NCBI GenBank assembly: GCA_045651745.1
Contig: JAZRSW010000087.1
Coordinates: 1 to 11,025, forward strand
Direction of reading: 5' to 3'
Source of the DNA: UMGS172 sp045651745
GTDB taxonomy: Bacteria; Bacillota; Clostridia; Oscillospirales; Acutalibacteraceae
Length of the DNA stretch: 11,025 nt
The position numbers and the translations under genes are program-made. The notes under the pieces are model-generated. The model was not told the origin of the DNA. It worked only from the letters and a program-made list of their open reading frames with translations, and did not search any database. Of this stretch, positions 1 through 7,082 are shown piece after piece (the stretch's first letter is position 1; every line of letters begins with the position of its first letter).

Positions 1-783
1 TGTAAATGCGCTTCGGTAGGCACTGTAAGAGTAACCGAATGTTTTATCTTCACTATCATTAACAATCATAATCGCAAAGATTTTATATTCTCGTTTTTCA
101 TATAGAGAGTCAAAAGAAATTATAGGGTTTTTGCGGTAATAATTAATATCGCGGTAATTATCCAGTGTTCCGAACATAGCACCGTAACGCATATTGTGTC
201 CGTATATGATTTGATTGCGCGAAGCTGACATAGGATTGATATTGCAACGGTAATCAAGGAATAAAGCACCGTAACTGTTAGGTTTTTTATCCATATCGTG
301 TTTAACATAAAAGTCATTATTGTCGGTCTGGTAAACGGGGTTATCAACCTCTGTGCCCGCAATATTAAGCCAACCTACAATATCGGGGTTTTGGGATTTT
401 AGAAGGTCAAACTTTAAAAACTGATTATCCTCGTTTTTGGTATAGTCATCCTTATTCAATTCGTAATTATTACGAACATTGTTGATTTTTGCGTCTTGTT
501 GACCTAAATCAATGAAATAAGTAACAAGGTAAACCGAAGAAGCAATTAAAGCAACAGCACAAACAATAGAAACAATTTTAACGGTTAATGTTTTTTTAGT
601 GTCATTTTTTGTCGGGATTAAATTAGCAAAAAATTTGAGAATTTTATTGGGTTTTCTTTTCACGGAAGATGAAACTTCACTATCATTTAAAGTATAAGTA
701 TCGGAATTTTCTTGTTTTGCTTTGTTGTATAACATTATTTCTTCATCGGGGACATATCTGATTTTTTTCTTTTTGTTAAACAT
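1..783 (-). CDS. srtB: Class B sortase, N-terminal part (3' end outside window)
   Basis: Sortases are membrane-anchored cysteine transpeptidases that join surface proteins to the cell wall. The visible 261 residues have a basic, polar N-terminus of about 65 residues, one membrane segment at about residues 67-90, then an extracellular domain. That domain shows class B features: NPDIVGWLNI (132-141), the DNPVYQT region (147-153), and IIYGHNMRYGAMFGTL (192-207) with the expected catalytic His at 196. The catalytic Cys (TLxTC type) and Arg lie beyond the left edge, so activity cannot be judged. The ATG at 783 is preceded by AAGGAG six bases upstream. It is the last visible gene of the desulfurase-thiI-cinA series, 43 nt after cinA, so co-transcription is likely. 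No sorting substrate is visible nearby. The long cytoplasmic N-terminus before the anchor is somewhat unusual. The class B assignment rests on my recognition of these motifs. Confidence 0.9.
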   Translation of the reverse strand, partial: MFNKKKKIRYVPDEEIMLYNKAKQENSDTYTLNDSEVSSSVKRKPNKILKFFANLIPTKNDTKKTLTVKIVSIVCAVALIASSVYLVTYFIDLGQQDAKINNVRNNYELNKDDYTKNEDNQFLKFDLLKSQNPDIVGWLNIAGTEVDNPVYQTDNNDFYVKHDMDKKPNSYGALFLDYRCNINPMSASRNQIIYGHNMRYGAMFGTLDNYRDINYYRKNPIISFDSLYEKREYKIFAIMIVNDSEDKTFGYSYSAYRSAFT

Positions 784-826
784 AAGTTTCTCCTTGTTTG
801 CTTAATTTGTAGGGAATTAGGGAGTA

Positions 827-2161
827 TTATAAATTGTTTTTTAACATACTAAGAGCAAATTGTTCGGGAATAATTGGTGTTGGATTTTCGCGCTCGGTAA
901 AATTCGGCATTAAGTCGGGTAAAAATTCCAAATATCGTCTTACTAAATCAAGAGCAGTAGTTACCGCGCAATTCCTCACTTTTTCGCGGTCGTTTTCAGC
1001 CTTGCCGACAATAAGTTTTTCAACCCATGTGTGAGTTTTATCCGAAAGTGCAATATAAACTAATCCTGCGGGTTTGTTTTCGCTTTGTCCCGGACCTGCA
1101 ACACCTGTGACAGATAGACCTAAATCAGCGCCAGCATATTTTAGTATCCGTTGTGACATTTCAATAGCAGTTTCGGCACTGACAGCTCCAAACTGTTCTA
1201 ATGTTTCTGACTTGACTCCTAATAACTTTTGTTTCATTTCATTAGAGTAAGTTGAAGCGCCAAAATCGAAAACCTCACTCGCACCTGAAACAGAAGTGAT
1301 AGCGGCAGAGATTTTACCAGCGGTGCAGGATTCTGCGGTAGCTAATTTCAAGCCTTTTTCTTTTAGTTTCATAACAACCGCATTTTCGATAGTATCAACG
1401 TCAACACCGACGATATTTTTACCTAAAATTTCATAAAGTTCAGATACGGTTTTATCGCATTTCTCATGGGCGGTTTGTTTGTTTTCTGCCGCAGCAGTAA
1501 CTCTTAAATTAACTAATGCGGGTTTACAATATGGGGAAACGGTAGGGTCGGTTTGCTCTAAATATTCGGGTATAATCGAGGCTAACATAGACTCACCGAT
1601 ACCTGCTACTAAAACATTTCTCGAAACAAGCGTTTTATTGCTCATTTTCTCTAAATACGGTTTGGCAAAACGTTCATACATTTGCTTCATTTCGTATGGT
1701 ACGCCAGGCATTAATATTACGTGCGAGCCGTTTTCCGATACCATAGCGCATCCCGGTGCGGTGCCGTTAAGGTTAGGGAATATGGTACATCTTTCTTTAG
1801 GGAAAAGCGCTTGCTTAACGTTAGCTTCGGGCATAACGCGACCGGTTTTCTTGTAAAACTCTTTAATTGAATTTAAACTTTCTTCGTCAAGATACAAATC
1901 CAAATTCAAGGCAGAAGCGACGGCTTCTTTAGAAAGGTCATCGGGAGTTGGTCCCAAACCGCCCGTTATTATCACGATATCACTGCGGTTTACGGCGGTT
2001 TTAATTGTGTCAACCGCACGTTTGAAATTATCACCTACAGTGGACTGATAATACACATCAAAGCCTAACGATGCCATTTCGATAGAGAGATACTGAGCAT
2101 TTGTGTTAAGTATGTTACCGAGTAATAATTCGGTACCTATTGAAATAAGTTCAACTATCAT
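827..2161 (-). CDS. cinA: CinA family protein: MoaB/CinA-type domain plus nicotinamide-nucleotide amidase domain
   Basis: CinA is a cytosolic two-domain protein of pyridine-nucleotide salvage. In the family, the C-terminal domain deamidates nicotinamide mononucleotide and the N-terminal domain can hydrolyse ADP-ribose-type pyrophosphates. The start MIVELISIGTELLLG, the TGGLGPTPDD motif (67-76) and MPGVPYEM (151-158) mark the N-terminal MoaB/CinA-type domain. ATAESCTAGKIS (274-285), with the expected active-site Ser at 278, and SVTGVAGPG (350-358) mark the amidase domain. The protein has 444 residues, slightly longer than the usual 410-420; the excess is a proline-containing tail from about 410. 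The start at 2161 follows thiI by 11 nt, and its AAGG ribosome-binding motif overlaps the thiI stop codon, so the two are probably translationally coupled. In many Firmicutes cinA sits beside recA; here it follows thiI. Confidence 0.96.
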   Translation of the reverse strand: MIVELISIGTELLLGNILNTNAQYLSIEMASLGFDVYYQSTVGDNFKRAVDTIKTAVNRSDIVIITGGLGPTPDDLSKEAVASALNLDLYLDEESLNSIKEFYKKTGRVMPEANVKQALFPKERCTIFPNLNGTAPGCAMVSENGSHVILMPGVPYEMKQMYERFAKPYLEKMSNKTLVSRNVLVAGIGESMLASIIPEYLEQTDPTVSPYCKPALVNLRVTAAAENKQTAHEKCDKTVSELYEILGKNIVGVDVDTIENAVVMKLKEKGLKLATAESCTAGKISAAITSVSGASEVFDFGASTYSNEMKQKLLGVKSETLEQFGAVSAETAIEMSQRILKYAGADLGLSVTGVAGPGQSENKPAGLVYIALSDKTHTWVEKLIVGKAENDREKVRNCAVTTALDLVRRYLEFLPDLMPNFTERENPTPIIPEQFALSMLKNNL

Positions 2162-2172
2162 ATATTTTCGCC

Positions 2173-3342
2173 TTAATCAATCATCATAAAGGTTGTGCCG
2201 GCTACGGCACGTTCTACAAGTCCGTCAATGTCCAGAACGCTTTCGGCATCTATGCACTTTTGCAATTCGGGACGAGTTTTGGGGTGTTTGGGTGTAAATA
2301 CGGTACAACAATCCTCAAAAGGTTCAATCGAAATATCGAATGTGTCAATTTTGCGGGAAATATCAATAATTTCGTCCTTATCCATACCTATTAACGGACG
2401 TAAAACCGGCATATCAACAACCGAGTTAGTGACGTTTAAAGCAGGTAAAGTCTGACTTGCTACCTGACCAACGCTTTCGCCCGTAATCAAGGCACCGCAA
2501 TGCTCTTTAATCGCCATTTTTTCAGCAATTCGCATCATAAAGCGACGCATAATAAGAGTGAAATATTCTTCTTTGCAGTTCTCTGCAATCTGCTCCTGAA
2601 TTTCGGTAAAAGGAACAGTATGAAGTCCGATAGGACCGCTATACTGTGCAACTTTTGATAGTAAACGGTGTACTTTTTGCTCGGCTCTCGCACTGGTATA
2701 CGGTGGACTTGCAAAGTGAACCGCCGCTAATTGAATACCGCGTTTTGCCATCATCCAAGCGGCAACAGGACTGTCAATTCCGCCTGAAATTAGAATTTCG
2801 GCGCGACCGCCGGTGCTGACCGGCATACCGCCCGCACCTTTAATCTGACCGCATCGAATATAAGCATATTTATCGCGGATTTCAACTACAACTACTGCAT
2901 CAGGATTGTGGACATCAACCGATAAATGATGATACTTTTCTAATAAAGCACCGCCGAAAGTTGCGCTGATTTCGGGTGAGCCTAACGGAAATTTTTTGTC
3001 TGAACGTTTAGACTCAACTTTAAAAGTTTTGACGTTTTTCAGTGCATCGGCTAAATAGGGAACACCTAAAGCAATAATATCGTCCATATTTTTAGGAACT
3101 GCTGCAGCACGGGAAAATGCCGCAATACCGAATACCTTTTCGGTAGCTTTCAAAGCAGATTTAAAATCAAAATCATCACTCAACGGCTCAACCATAATGG
3201 TCGATTGTGACTTTTTGATTTCACAAGGTCCGCATTTTTTGATGCGGTATTTTAGGTTTTTAACCAAAACATCTTCAAATGTTGAACGGTTTAAGCCTTT
3301 TAATGCTAATTCACCGTTTTTAATAAGTATAATTTCTTTCAT
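2173..3342 (-). CDS. thiI: tRNA 4-thiouridine sulfurtransferase ThiI (short, no rhodanese domain)
   Basis: ThiI adenylates uridine 8 of tRNA with ATP and replaces oxygen with sulfur, giving s4U; in some bacteria it also supplies sulfur for the thiamine thiazole. The 389 residues hold an N-terminal ferredoxin-like and THUMP region (about 1-165), then a PP-loop ATPase domain beginning at ILISGGIDSPVAAW (183-196). The C-terminal segment EDCCTVFTPKHPKTRP (343-358) carries adjacent Cys345 and Cys346, one of which should match the conserved cysteine of the catalytic domain (Cys344 in E. coli). There is no rhodanese domain after it, so this is the short Bacillus-type form, which needs a partner desulfurase. 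That partner is probably the gene immediately upstream, one nucleotide away. AAGGA lies 7-8 nt before the ATG at 3342, near the end of the upstream gene. Confidence 0.97.
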   Translation of the reverse strand: MKEIILIKNGELALKGLNRSTFEDVLVKNLKYRIKKCGPCEIKKSQSTIMVEPLSDDFDFKSALKATEKVFGIAAFSRAAAVPKNMDDIIALGVPYLADALKNVKTFKVESKRSDKKFPLGSPEISATFGGALLEKYHHLSVDVHNPDAVVVVEIRDKYAYIRCGQIKGAGGMPVSTGGRAEILISGGIDSPVAAWMMAKRGIQLAAVHFASPPYTSARAEQKVHRLLSKVAQYSGPIGLHTVPFTEIQEQIAENCKEEYFTLIMRRFMMRIAEKMAIKEHCGALITGESVGQVASQTLPALNVTNSVVDMPVLRPLIGMDKDEIIDISRKIDTFDISIEPFEDCCTVFTPKHPKTRPELQKCIDAESVLDIDGLVERAVAGTTFMMID

Positions 3343-3343
3343 C

Positions 3344-4477
3344 TTAGTGTCCTTTTTTGCGAAGTGTATTTTGTGCTTCTGTTAACGATTCACACAGTGC
3401 ATCAATCTCATCGGTAGTATTAAATCTTGAAAAACTGATTCTTAAAGCAGAATCTGTGCGGTCGTTACCAAGTCCCATCTCGTTTAAAACGTGACTGCTT
3501 TTACCTTTGGAACAGGCACTGCCGCTTGAAACATAAATTTCTTTTTTCTCCAAAAAATGTAACAGGGTTTCGGAACGCAACCCCTTAACCGAAATATTTA
3601 TTACAAAGGGTAGGGTATTTTCTTTCGGTGAATTGATTAAAATGCCGTCAACTGCCGATAATTTGTTATAAGCGTAAGAGTGAAGTTCTTTTACTTTGTT
3701 AAGTGTAGCGTTAACGGTTAACTCATCAACTGCACCGCCTAAAGCGGCAATCAATGGCACAGATTCGGTTCCCGAACGTAAGCCTTTTTCCTGACCTCCG
3801 CCGTGAATAATGGGTTTTATATTAAGATTTTTCTTTTTATATAAAATACCGATACCTTTAGGTCCGTGGATTTTGTGACCGCTTGCCGTCAGTAAATCAA
3901 CACCGAGTTCTGATACATCAATCGGCATTTTGCCAAAAGCCTGCACACAATCGGTATGCATTAAAGCAATTGATTTTTTTGATTTCAAACTTTCAGAAAT
4001 ATCGCTGACAGGGAAGATACAACCCGTTTCATTGTTGACTAACATAACCGATACTAAAATCGTCTTTTCGTCAACTGCTGACAATACCTTTTCGGCACTC
4101 AAATTACCGTCAGGTTCAGGTTTTATGTATGTGACCTCAAAACCTTGTTCTTCTAAATGTTTCAAGGTATTTAAAACCGAAGGATGTTCGACAGAGGTGG
4201 TGACTATTTTATTACCGCGACGTTTCATTGAATTTACAGCACCGATAATGCTTAAATTGTTGGCTTCGGTACCGCTTCCTGTGAAAAAGATTTCATCCTC
4301 GCGGGCATTAATTATATCGGCTATTTTGAGTCTTGTATCATTAATAAGGTTTTCAGCATCCAACCCTAAACCGTATAACGAGGACGGATTACCCCAAACC
4401 TCATTCAAAGCATAATTCAAAGCGTTTATTGCCTTTTCGCACGGCTTTGTTGTAGCACTGTTATCAAGATATATCAT
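3344..4477 (-). CDS. nifS: NifS/IscS-type cysteine desulfurase, probable sulfur donor to ThiI
   Basis: This PLP-dependent enzyme takes sulfur from L-cysteine as an enzyme-bound persulfide and leaves alanine. Family motifs are complete in 377 residues: MIYLDNSATTKP start, GSGTEANNL (67-75), EHPS with cofactor-stacking His98, HTDCVQAFGK (174-183), the PLP-binding Lys202 in SGHKIHGPKG, RSGTE (234-238), and the catalytic Cys322 in SSGSACSKGK. The long cysteine loop points to the group I (NifS/IscS) class rather than SufS. It ends one base before thiI, the same pairing as nifZ-thiI of Bacillus subtilis, where the desulfurase serves tRNA thiolation. I therefore infer it is dedicated to ThiI, although general Fe-S supply is not excluded because no IscU-like scaffold gene is present here. 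nifS is used as a generic family symbol; nifZ would fit the context. Confidence 0.95.
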   Translation of the reverse strand: MIYLDNSATTKPCEKAINALNYALNEVWGNPSSLYGLGLDAENLINDTRLKIADIINAREDEIFFTGSGTEANNLSIIGAVNSMKRRGNKIVTTSVEHPSVLNTLKHLEEQGFEVTYIKPEPDGNLSAEKVLSAVDEKTILVSVMLVNNETGCIFPVSDISESLKSKKSIALMHTDCVQAFGKMPIDVSELGVDLLTASGHKIHGPKGIGILYKKKNLNIKPIIHGGGQEKGLRSGTESVPLIAALGGAVDELTVNATLNKVKELHSYAYNKLSAVDGILINSPKENTLPFVINISVKGLRSETLLHFLEKKEIYVSSGSACSKGKSSHVLNEMGLGNDRTDSALRISFSRFNTTDEIDALCESLTEAQNTLRKKGH

Positions 4478-4509
4478 TATTAGTCAACACTTCCCATTCA
4501 TACATTTAC

Positions 4510-4538
4510 ATTATACTATAAACTCTAATAAAAAACAA
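4510..4538 (-). promoter_or_regulatory. Putative sigma-A promoter of the desulfurase-thiI-cinA-srtB unit
   Basis: Read on the minus strand, a perfect -10 box TATAAT (4510-4515) lies 17 nt downstream of a weak -35 TTGTTT (4533-4538). Transcription would start near 4503, about 25 nt before the desulfurase ATG at 4477. The -35 matches the consensus at only three positions. No other good promoter was seen for this strand in the gap. Confidence 0.55.
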
Positions 4539-4559
4539 TGTTTTTTTATTGGAAAACAT
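4538..4559. repeat. Short inverted repeat in the divergent nifS/ypeB intergenic region
   Basis: The arms ATGTTTT (4538-4544) and AAAACAT (4553-4559) are exact inverted copies around an 8-nt centre. The left arm touches the putative -35 box of the minus-strand promoter, the placement of an operator. The gap is very AT-rich, so a 7-bp match could arise by chance. Confidence 0.25.
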
Positions 4560-4628
4560 AGGTTTTTTATGAATAAATAATTAACTTTTTTTGTGGAAAA
4601 ATAATCTAAAAAAGGATGATGAAAATCT

Positions 4629-5960
4629 ATGAAAATAACAAAAAGAACATTTATAAGACTTATAAGTTATGTTTCTGCAACGGTTGTGGCGATGTTCGGA
4701 TTTATGATTGTTAATCATAAAAATACCGAACATCACAATATGCAAATGGGCCATATTTACAGTATGCACCTTGACGAACTTGACGGTAGTCTTTACAATA
4801 TCAGTGTAGCATTGCAAAAGAGCCTTTATGCTACCACTGCAACACAGTTGAGTGAGTTGGCTGTTGAACTCTGCACCGAAACAACAGTGGCTAAAAATTC
4901 ACTGTCACAGTTGCCGTATTCGGGTGAAGAATTGGAAAAAGTTAATAAGTTTTTGGCACAAACGGGGGATTATACTCTATATCTTTCTAAAAAGGTCATC
5001 AACGGTGGGGATTTAGAGGAGGACGAGCGCGAAAATTTGCACGCATTGTCTAAAACCGCACAGACTATTTCGGGTACAATAAGTCAGGTACGACTGGAAT
5101 ATGACCGAGAGGGTGTATGGGATAAAGAGTTGGCATCAGGAATTAATAGCGCAGTAGAGGAGAGTTTTGGCAGTAACTTGACCGAATTAGAGGAATTGCT
5201 GACTGATTATCCGACCTTACAGTATGACGGTCCATTTTCTGACCATATGTTAGATGGTGAAATGAAGATGCTCAAAGATGCCGAAACGGTGTCGGGAGAG
5301 GAAGCATTGATACGTGGCGGTGAAATATTAGGAATTGACGTATCTTCTTTCAAAGCAGAGGCAGATACCAAAGGCAATGTTCCTTGTTATAATTTTACCG
5401 ACGGTAAATTAACATTTTCGGTCACTAAGCAGGGTGGATTTGTTATTTATATGCGAAAACACCGCGAGATAAAAGAACACACGATAACTTATGATGAGGC
5501 GGTACAAAAGGCAGAGGAATACCTTAAAAATGTCAAAAACACAAATTTTGTCAAAACCTATTATTTTGCTGACGAGGGTATTTGCACTGTTAATTTTGCT
5601 CATAAAGAGGGCGCTACGGTTTGTTATACCGATTTAATTAAGGTTGGCGTTGCACTCGATACGGGCGAAATAGTGCTGGTCGAGGCAGGAGGATATATTG
5701 CCAATCATACCAAGCGAACTATTACAACTCCTAAGTATTCGATAGATGAAGCAAGACAGAAACTGTCGCCTGCACTGAAAATAAACTCGGCAAAAAGATG
5801 TATAATTCCAACGTCGGGGAATATGGAAAAACACTGTTACGAGTTCGATTGTATCGGTGTGGATAACGAAGAAATTTTGGTATACGTCAATGTGGAAAAT
5901 TTAGAGGAAGAACGTATACTTTTAGTGGTTAAAACCGATGGCGGAACATTGACAAAATAG
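4629..5960 (+). CDS. ypeB: Spore germination protein YpeB
   Basis: In spore formers YpeB is needed for the cortex-lytic enzyme SleB to accumulate and stay stable in the spore, and SleB in turn protects YpeB; YpeB itself is not an enzyme. The 443 residues (about 450 in B. subtilis) begin with a basic stretch and one uncleaved membrane anchor at about 10-28. A helical region follows, then the family signature LQYDGPFSDH (197-206). The second half contains three PepSY-like repeats, starting near SGEEALIRGGEIL (222), TYDEAVQKAEEYL (287) and SIDEARQKL (371). The ATG at 4629 has a GGA ribosome-binding core about 12 nt upstream, rather far away. The upstream gap has no convincing forespore (sigma-G) promoter: GAATA at 4571-4575 matches a -35 box but lacks a -10 partner. 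sleB, normally the operon partner, is not adjacent on either side. Confidence 0.93.
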   Translation: MKITKRTFIRLISYVSATVVAMFGFMIVNHKNTEHHNMQMGHIYSMHLDELDGSLYNISVALQKSLYATTATQLSELAVELCTETTVAKNSLSQLPYSGEELEKVNKFLAQTGDYTLYLSKKVINGGDLEEDERENLHALSKTAQTISGTISQVRLEYDREGVWDKELASGINSAVEESFGSNLTELEELLTDYPTLQYDGPFSDHMLDGEMKMLKDAETVSGEEALIRGGEILGIDVSSFKAEADTKGNVPCYNFTDGKLTFSVTKQGGFVIYMRKHREIKEHTITYDEAVQKAEEYLKNVKNTNFVKTYYFADEGICTVNFAHKEGATVCYTDLIKVGVALDTGEIVLVEAGGYIANHTKRTITTPKYSIDEARQKLSPALKINSAKRCIIPTSGNMEKHCYEFDCIGVDNEEILVYVNVENLEEERILLVVKTDGGTLTK

Positions 5961-5975
5961 CGTGAAAAATAATGC

Positions 5976-6004
5976 TTGACTTTTGTATAAGTTTGTGGTA
6001 AAGT
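5976..6004 (+). promoter_or_regulatory. Sigma-A-type promoter of the rplU-prp-rpmA operon
   Basis: TTGACT (5976-5981, 5 of 6 consensus) is separated by exactly 17 nt from TAAAGT (5999-6004, 4 of 6). The box begins 15 nt after the ypeB stop codon, with no terminator between, so some ypeB transcripts may read into the ribosomal operon. Transcription would start near 6011. Confidence 0.75.
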
Positions 6005-6010
6005 ATATGA

Positions 6011-6086
6011 GCCGCATATTGTGGGTTGAAGTGGATTTTTCCCACCTAACAGTAGCGAGACTTGAATTAAGGCAGGTGCCAATATT
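6011..6086 (+). promoter_or_regulatory. Putative ribosomal protein L21 leader RNA
   Basis: Between the predicted transcription start and the rplU ATG lies a 76-nt leader with folding potential. GTGGG (6021-6025) can pair with CCCAC (6041-6045), and ATATT (6016-6020) can pair with AATAT (6081-6085) directly before the start codon. The sequence around CTAACAGTA and the G-rich stretch GGCAGGTGCC before the start resemble the L21 leader family known upstream of rplU in Firmicutes, thought to mediate feedback by L21. Recognition is by position and remembered motif; the fold was not computed. AGGTG (6074-6078) is the ribosome-binding site and lies inside the structure. Confidence 0.7.
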
Positions 6087-6395
6087 ATGTACGCAATCAT
6101 CGAAACCGGCGGCAAGCAGTACCGTGTAACAAGCGGCGACGTTATTTTTGTCGAGAAGCTTACTGCAGCCGAAGAGGAAACTGTAGTATTCGATAAGGTT
6201 ATTGCAGTTTGTGACGACAATGGAGAACTCAAGGTAGGTGCTCCTTATGTTGACGCTAAGGTTGAAGGTGTCGTTCTTAAGAACGGTAAGGGTAAGAAGA
6301 TTACTGTCTTCACCTATAAGCCCAAAAAGGGTTCCGCTCGCAAGATGGGTCACAGACAGCCGTACACCAAGGTTCAGATTAACACAATCGGATAA
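6087..6395 (+). CDS. rplU: 50S ribosomal protein L21
   Basis: This component of the large ribosomal subunit binds 23S rRNA. The 102-residue length and the start MYAIIETGGKQYRV are typical of the family, as is the C-terminal RNA-binding stretch YKPKKGSARKMGHRQPYT (77-94). It is the first gene of a three-gene operon; prp begins 11 nt after its stop codon. Codon choice is more restricted than in the neighbouring genes (for example frequent AAG and GGT), as expected for a highly expressed ribosomal gene. Expression is probably controlled through the preceding leader. Confidence 0.98.
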   Translation: MYAIIETGGKQYRVTSGDVIFVEKLTAAEEETVVFDKVIAVCDDNGELKVGAPYVDAKVEGVVLKNGKGKKITVFTYKPKKGSARKMGHRQPYTKVQINTIG

Positions 6396-6406
6396 GGTGT
6401 AAAAAA

Positions 6407-6724
6407 ATGACCGAGATTAGGTTTTTTAAAGATAACGGTTCTATTGTTGGTTTTGAAATTAAGGGCCACAGTACCGTTTCCCAGGAAGATACCGAAGGCA
6501 AAATTGTTTGCTCGGCAGTGTCGTCGGCAGCATATTTGACTGCTAATACTTTGTCAGAAATCGTTAAAGCGGAAATTTCAGCTGACGTTTGTGACGGGTA
6601 TATGGAAATTAAATTAAAATCTAAAATCTCAGAGTCGCAGGTAACTTTAAAAGGATTTTATCTGCATGCAAGTGAACTTGCAAACCAATATCGAAATTAC
6701 GTAAAAGTTTATTCGGAGGTGTAA
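6407..6724 (+). CDS. prp: Ribosomal-processing cysteine protease Prp
   Basis: Prp (YsxB family) removes the N-terminal extension of ribosomal protein L27 in Firmicutes and related bacteria, a step shown to be essential in Staphylococcus aureus. The 105 residues contain both expected catalytic positions: His21 in the GH motif (KGHS) and Cys35 in KIVCSAVSSAAY. The gene lies between rplU and rpmA, its classic position, and the product of rpmA carries the matching cleavage site. The AAGGTG ribosome-binding site overlaps the rplU stop, and the gene's own last codons contain the rpmA ribosome-binding site, so synthesis of protease and substrate is probably coupled. The residue after the His is Ser, where Ala is common; this is unlikely to matter. 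Confidence 0.95.
   Translation: MTEIRFFKDNGSIVGFEIKGHSTVSQEDTEGKIVCSAVSSAAYLTANTLSEIVKAEISADVCDGYMEIKLKSKISESQVTLKGFYLHASELANQYRNYVKVYSEV
6715..6721 (+). promoter_or_regulatory. rpmA ribosome-binding site inside the end of prp
   Basis: GGAGGTG forms the last sense codons of prp and lies 6 nt before the rpmA ATG at 6728. A ribosome finishing prp would therefore cover the rpmA start region, supporting translational coupling. Confidence 0.85.
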
Positions 6725-6727
6725 CTT

Positions 6728-7012
6728 ATGTTAAAGTTAAACATTCAGCTTTTTGCTCACAAAAAAGGTGTCGGTTCTACTAAGAACGGCCGTGACAGTG
6801 AGTCTAAACGCCTCGGTGTAAAGAGAGCAGACGGTCAGTTTGTTCTTGCAGGCAACATCATTGTTCGCCAGAGAGGCACTCATATCCATGCCGGTGCAAA
6901 TGTAGGCAAGGGCTCTGATGACACACTTTTCGCTCTTATCGACGGAAAGGTTAAGTTTGAGCGTTTAGGTCGTGACCGCAAACAGGTCAGCATCTACGCA
7001 GTAGAGCAGTAA
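6728..7012 (+). CDS. rpmA: 50S ribosomal protein L27, precursor with Prp-cleaved N-terminus
   Basis: L27 reaches into the peptidyl-transferase centre with its N-terminus. This 94-residue protein has the conserved core HKKGVGSTKNGRDSESKRLG (11-30). In front of it is the extension MLKLNIQLF, which closely matches the S. aureus precursor pattern ending in LQFF before Ala. Cleavage by Prp between Phe9 and Ala10 would give a mature N-terminus AHKKG. The gene is last in its operon and is followed by a strong intrinsic terminator. Confidence 0.98.
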   Translation: MLKLNIQLFAHKKGVGSTKNGRDSESKRLGVKRADGQFVLAGNIIVRQRGTHIHAGANVGKGSDDTLFALIDGKVKFERLGRDRKQVSIYAVEQ

Positions 7013-7024
7013 TTATTTACATTT

Positions 7025-7053
7025 AAAACCCGGGGAGTTTCCTCGGGTTTTTT
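7025..7053 (+). terminator. Intrinsic terminator after rpmA
   Basis: An 11-bp stem, AAACCCGGGGA (7026-7036) with TCCTCGGGTTT (7040-7050), contains one G-U pair and a 3-nt loop and runs into a T-tract (7048-7053). It lies only 29 nt before the obg start codon, leaving little room for a separate obg promoter. Confidence 0.92.
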
Positions 7054-7072
7054 ATTTGTATTCTTAATTAAT

Positions 7073-7076
7073 GGAG
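7073..7076 (+). promoter_or_regulatory. obg ribosome-binding site (decides the start codon)
   Basis: GGAG is placed 6 nt before the ATG at 7083. An in-frame ATG at 7071 overlaps this motif and has no ribosome-binding site of its own, so 7083 is the likely start. It also gives the standard family N-terminus MFVD. Confidence 0.85.
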
Positions 7077-7082
7077 AAAGTT

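Noticed and set aside
120..362. Minus-strand ORF of 80 codons inside the sortase gene
   Set aside because: It lies in a different frame from the well-supported sortase reading frame and shows no family motif.
4571..4608. Sigma-G promoter for ypeB (GAATA at 4571-4575)
   Set aside because: No CATNMTA-like -10 box occurs at 17-18 nt; the nearest similar motif (4602-4608) is too far away.
5922..6353. Minus-strand ORF of 143 codons across the rplU promoter and gene
   Set aside because: It is antisense to the clear L21 coding region, lacks recognisable motifs and contradicts the promoter and leader signals.
7071..7082. Earlier obg start at ATG 7071 adding four residues (MEKV)
   Set aside because: The GGAG ribosome-binding site overlaps that codon and fits the ATG at 7083, which yields the standard MFVD N-terminus of the family.
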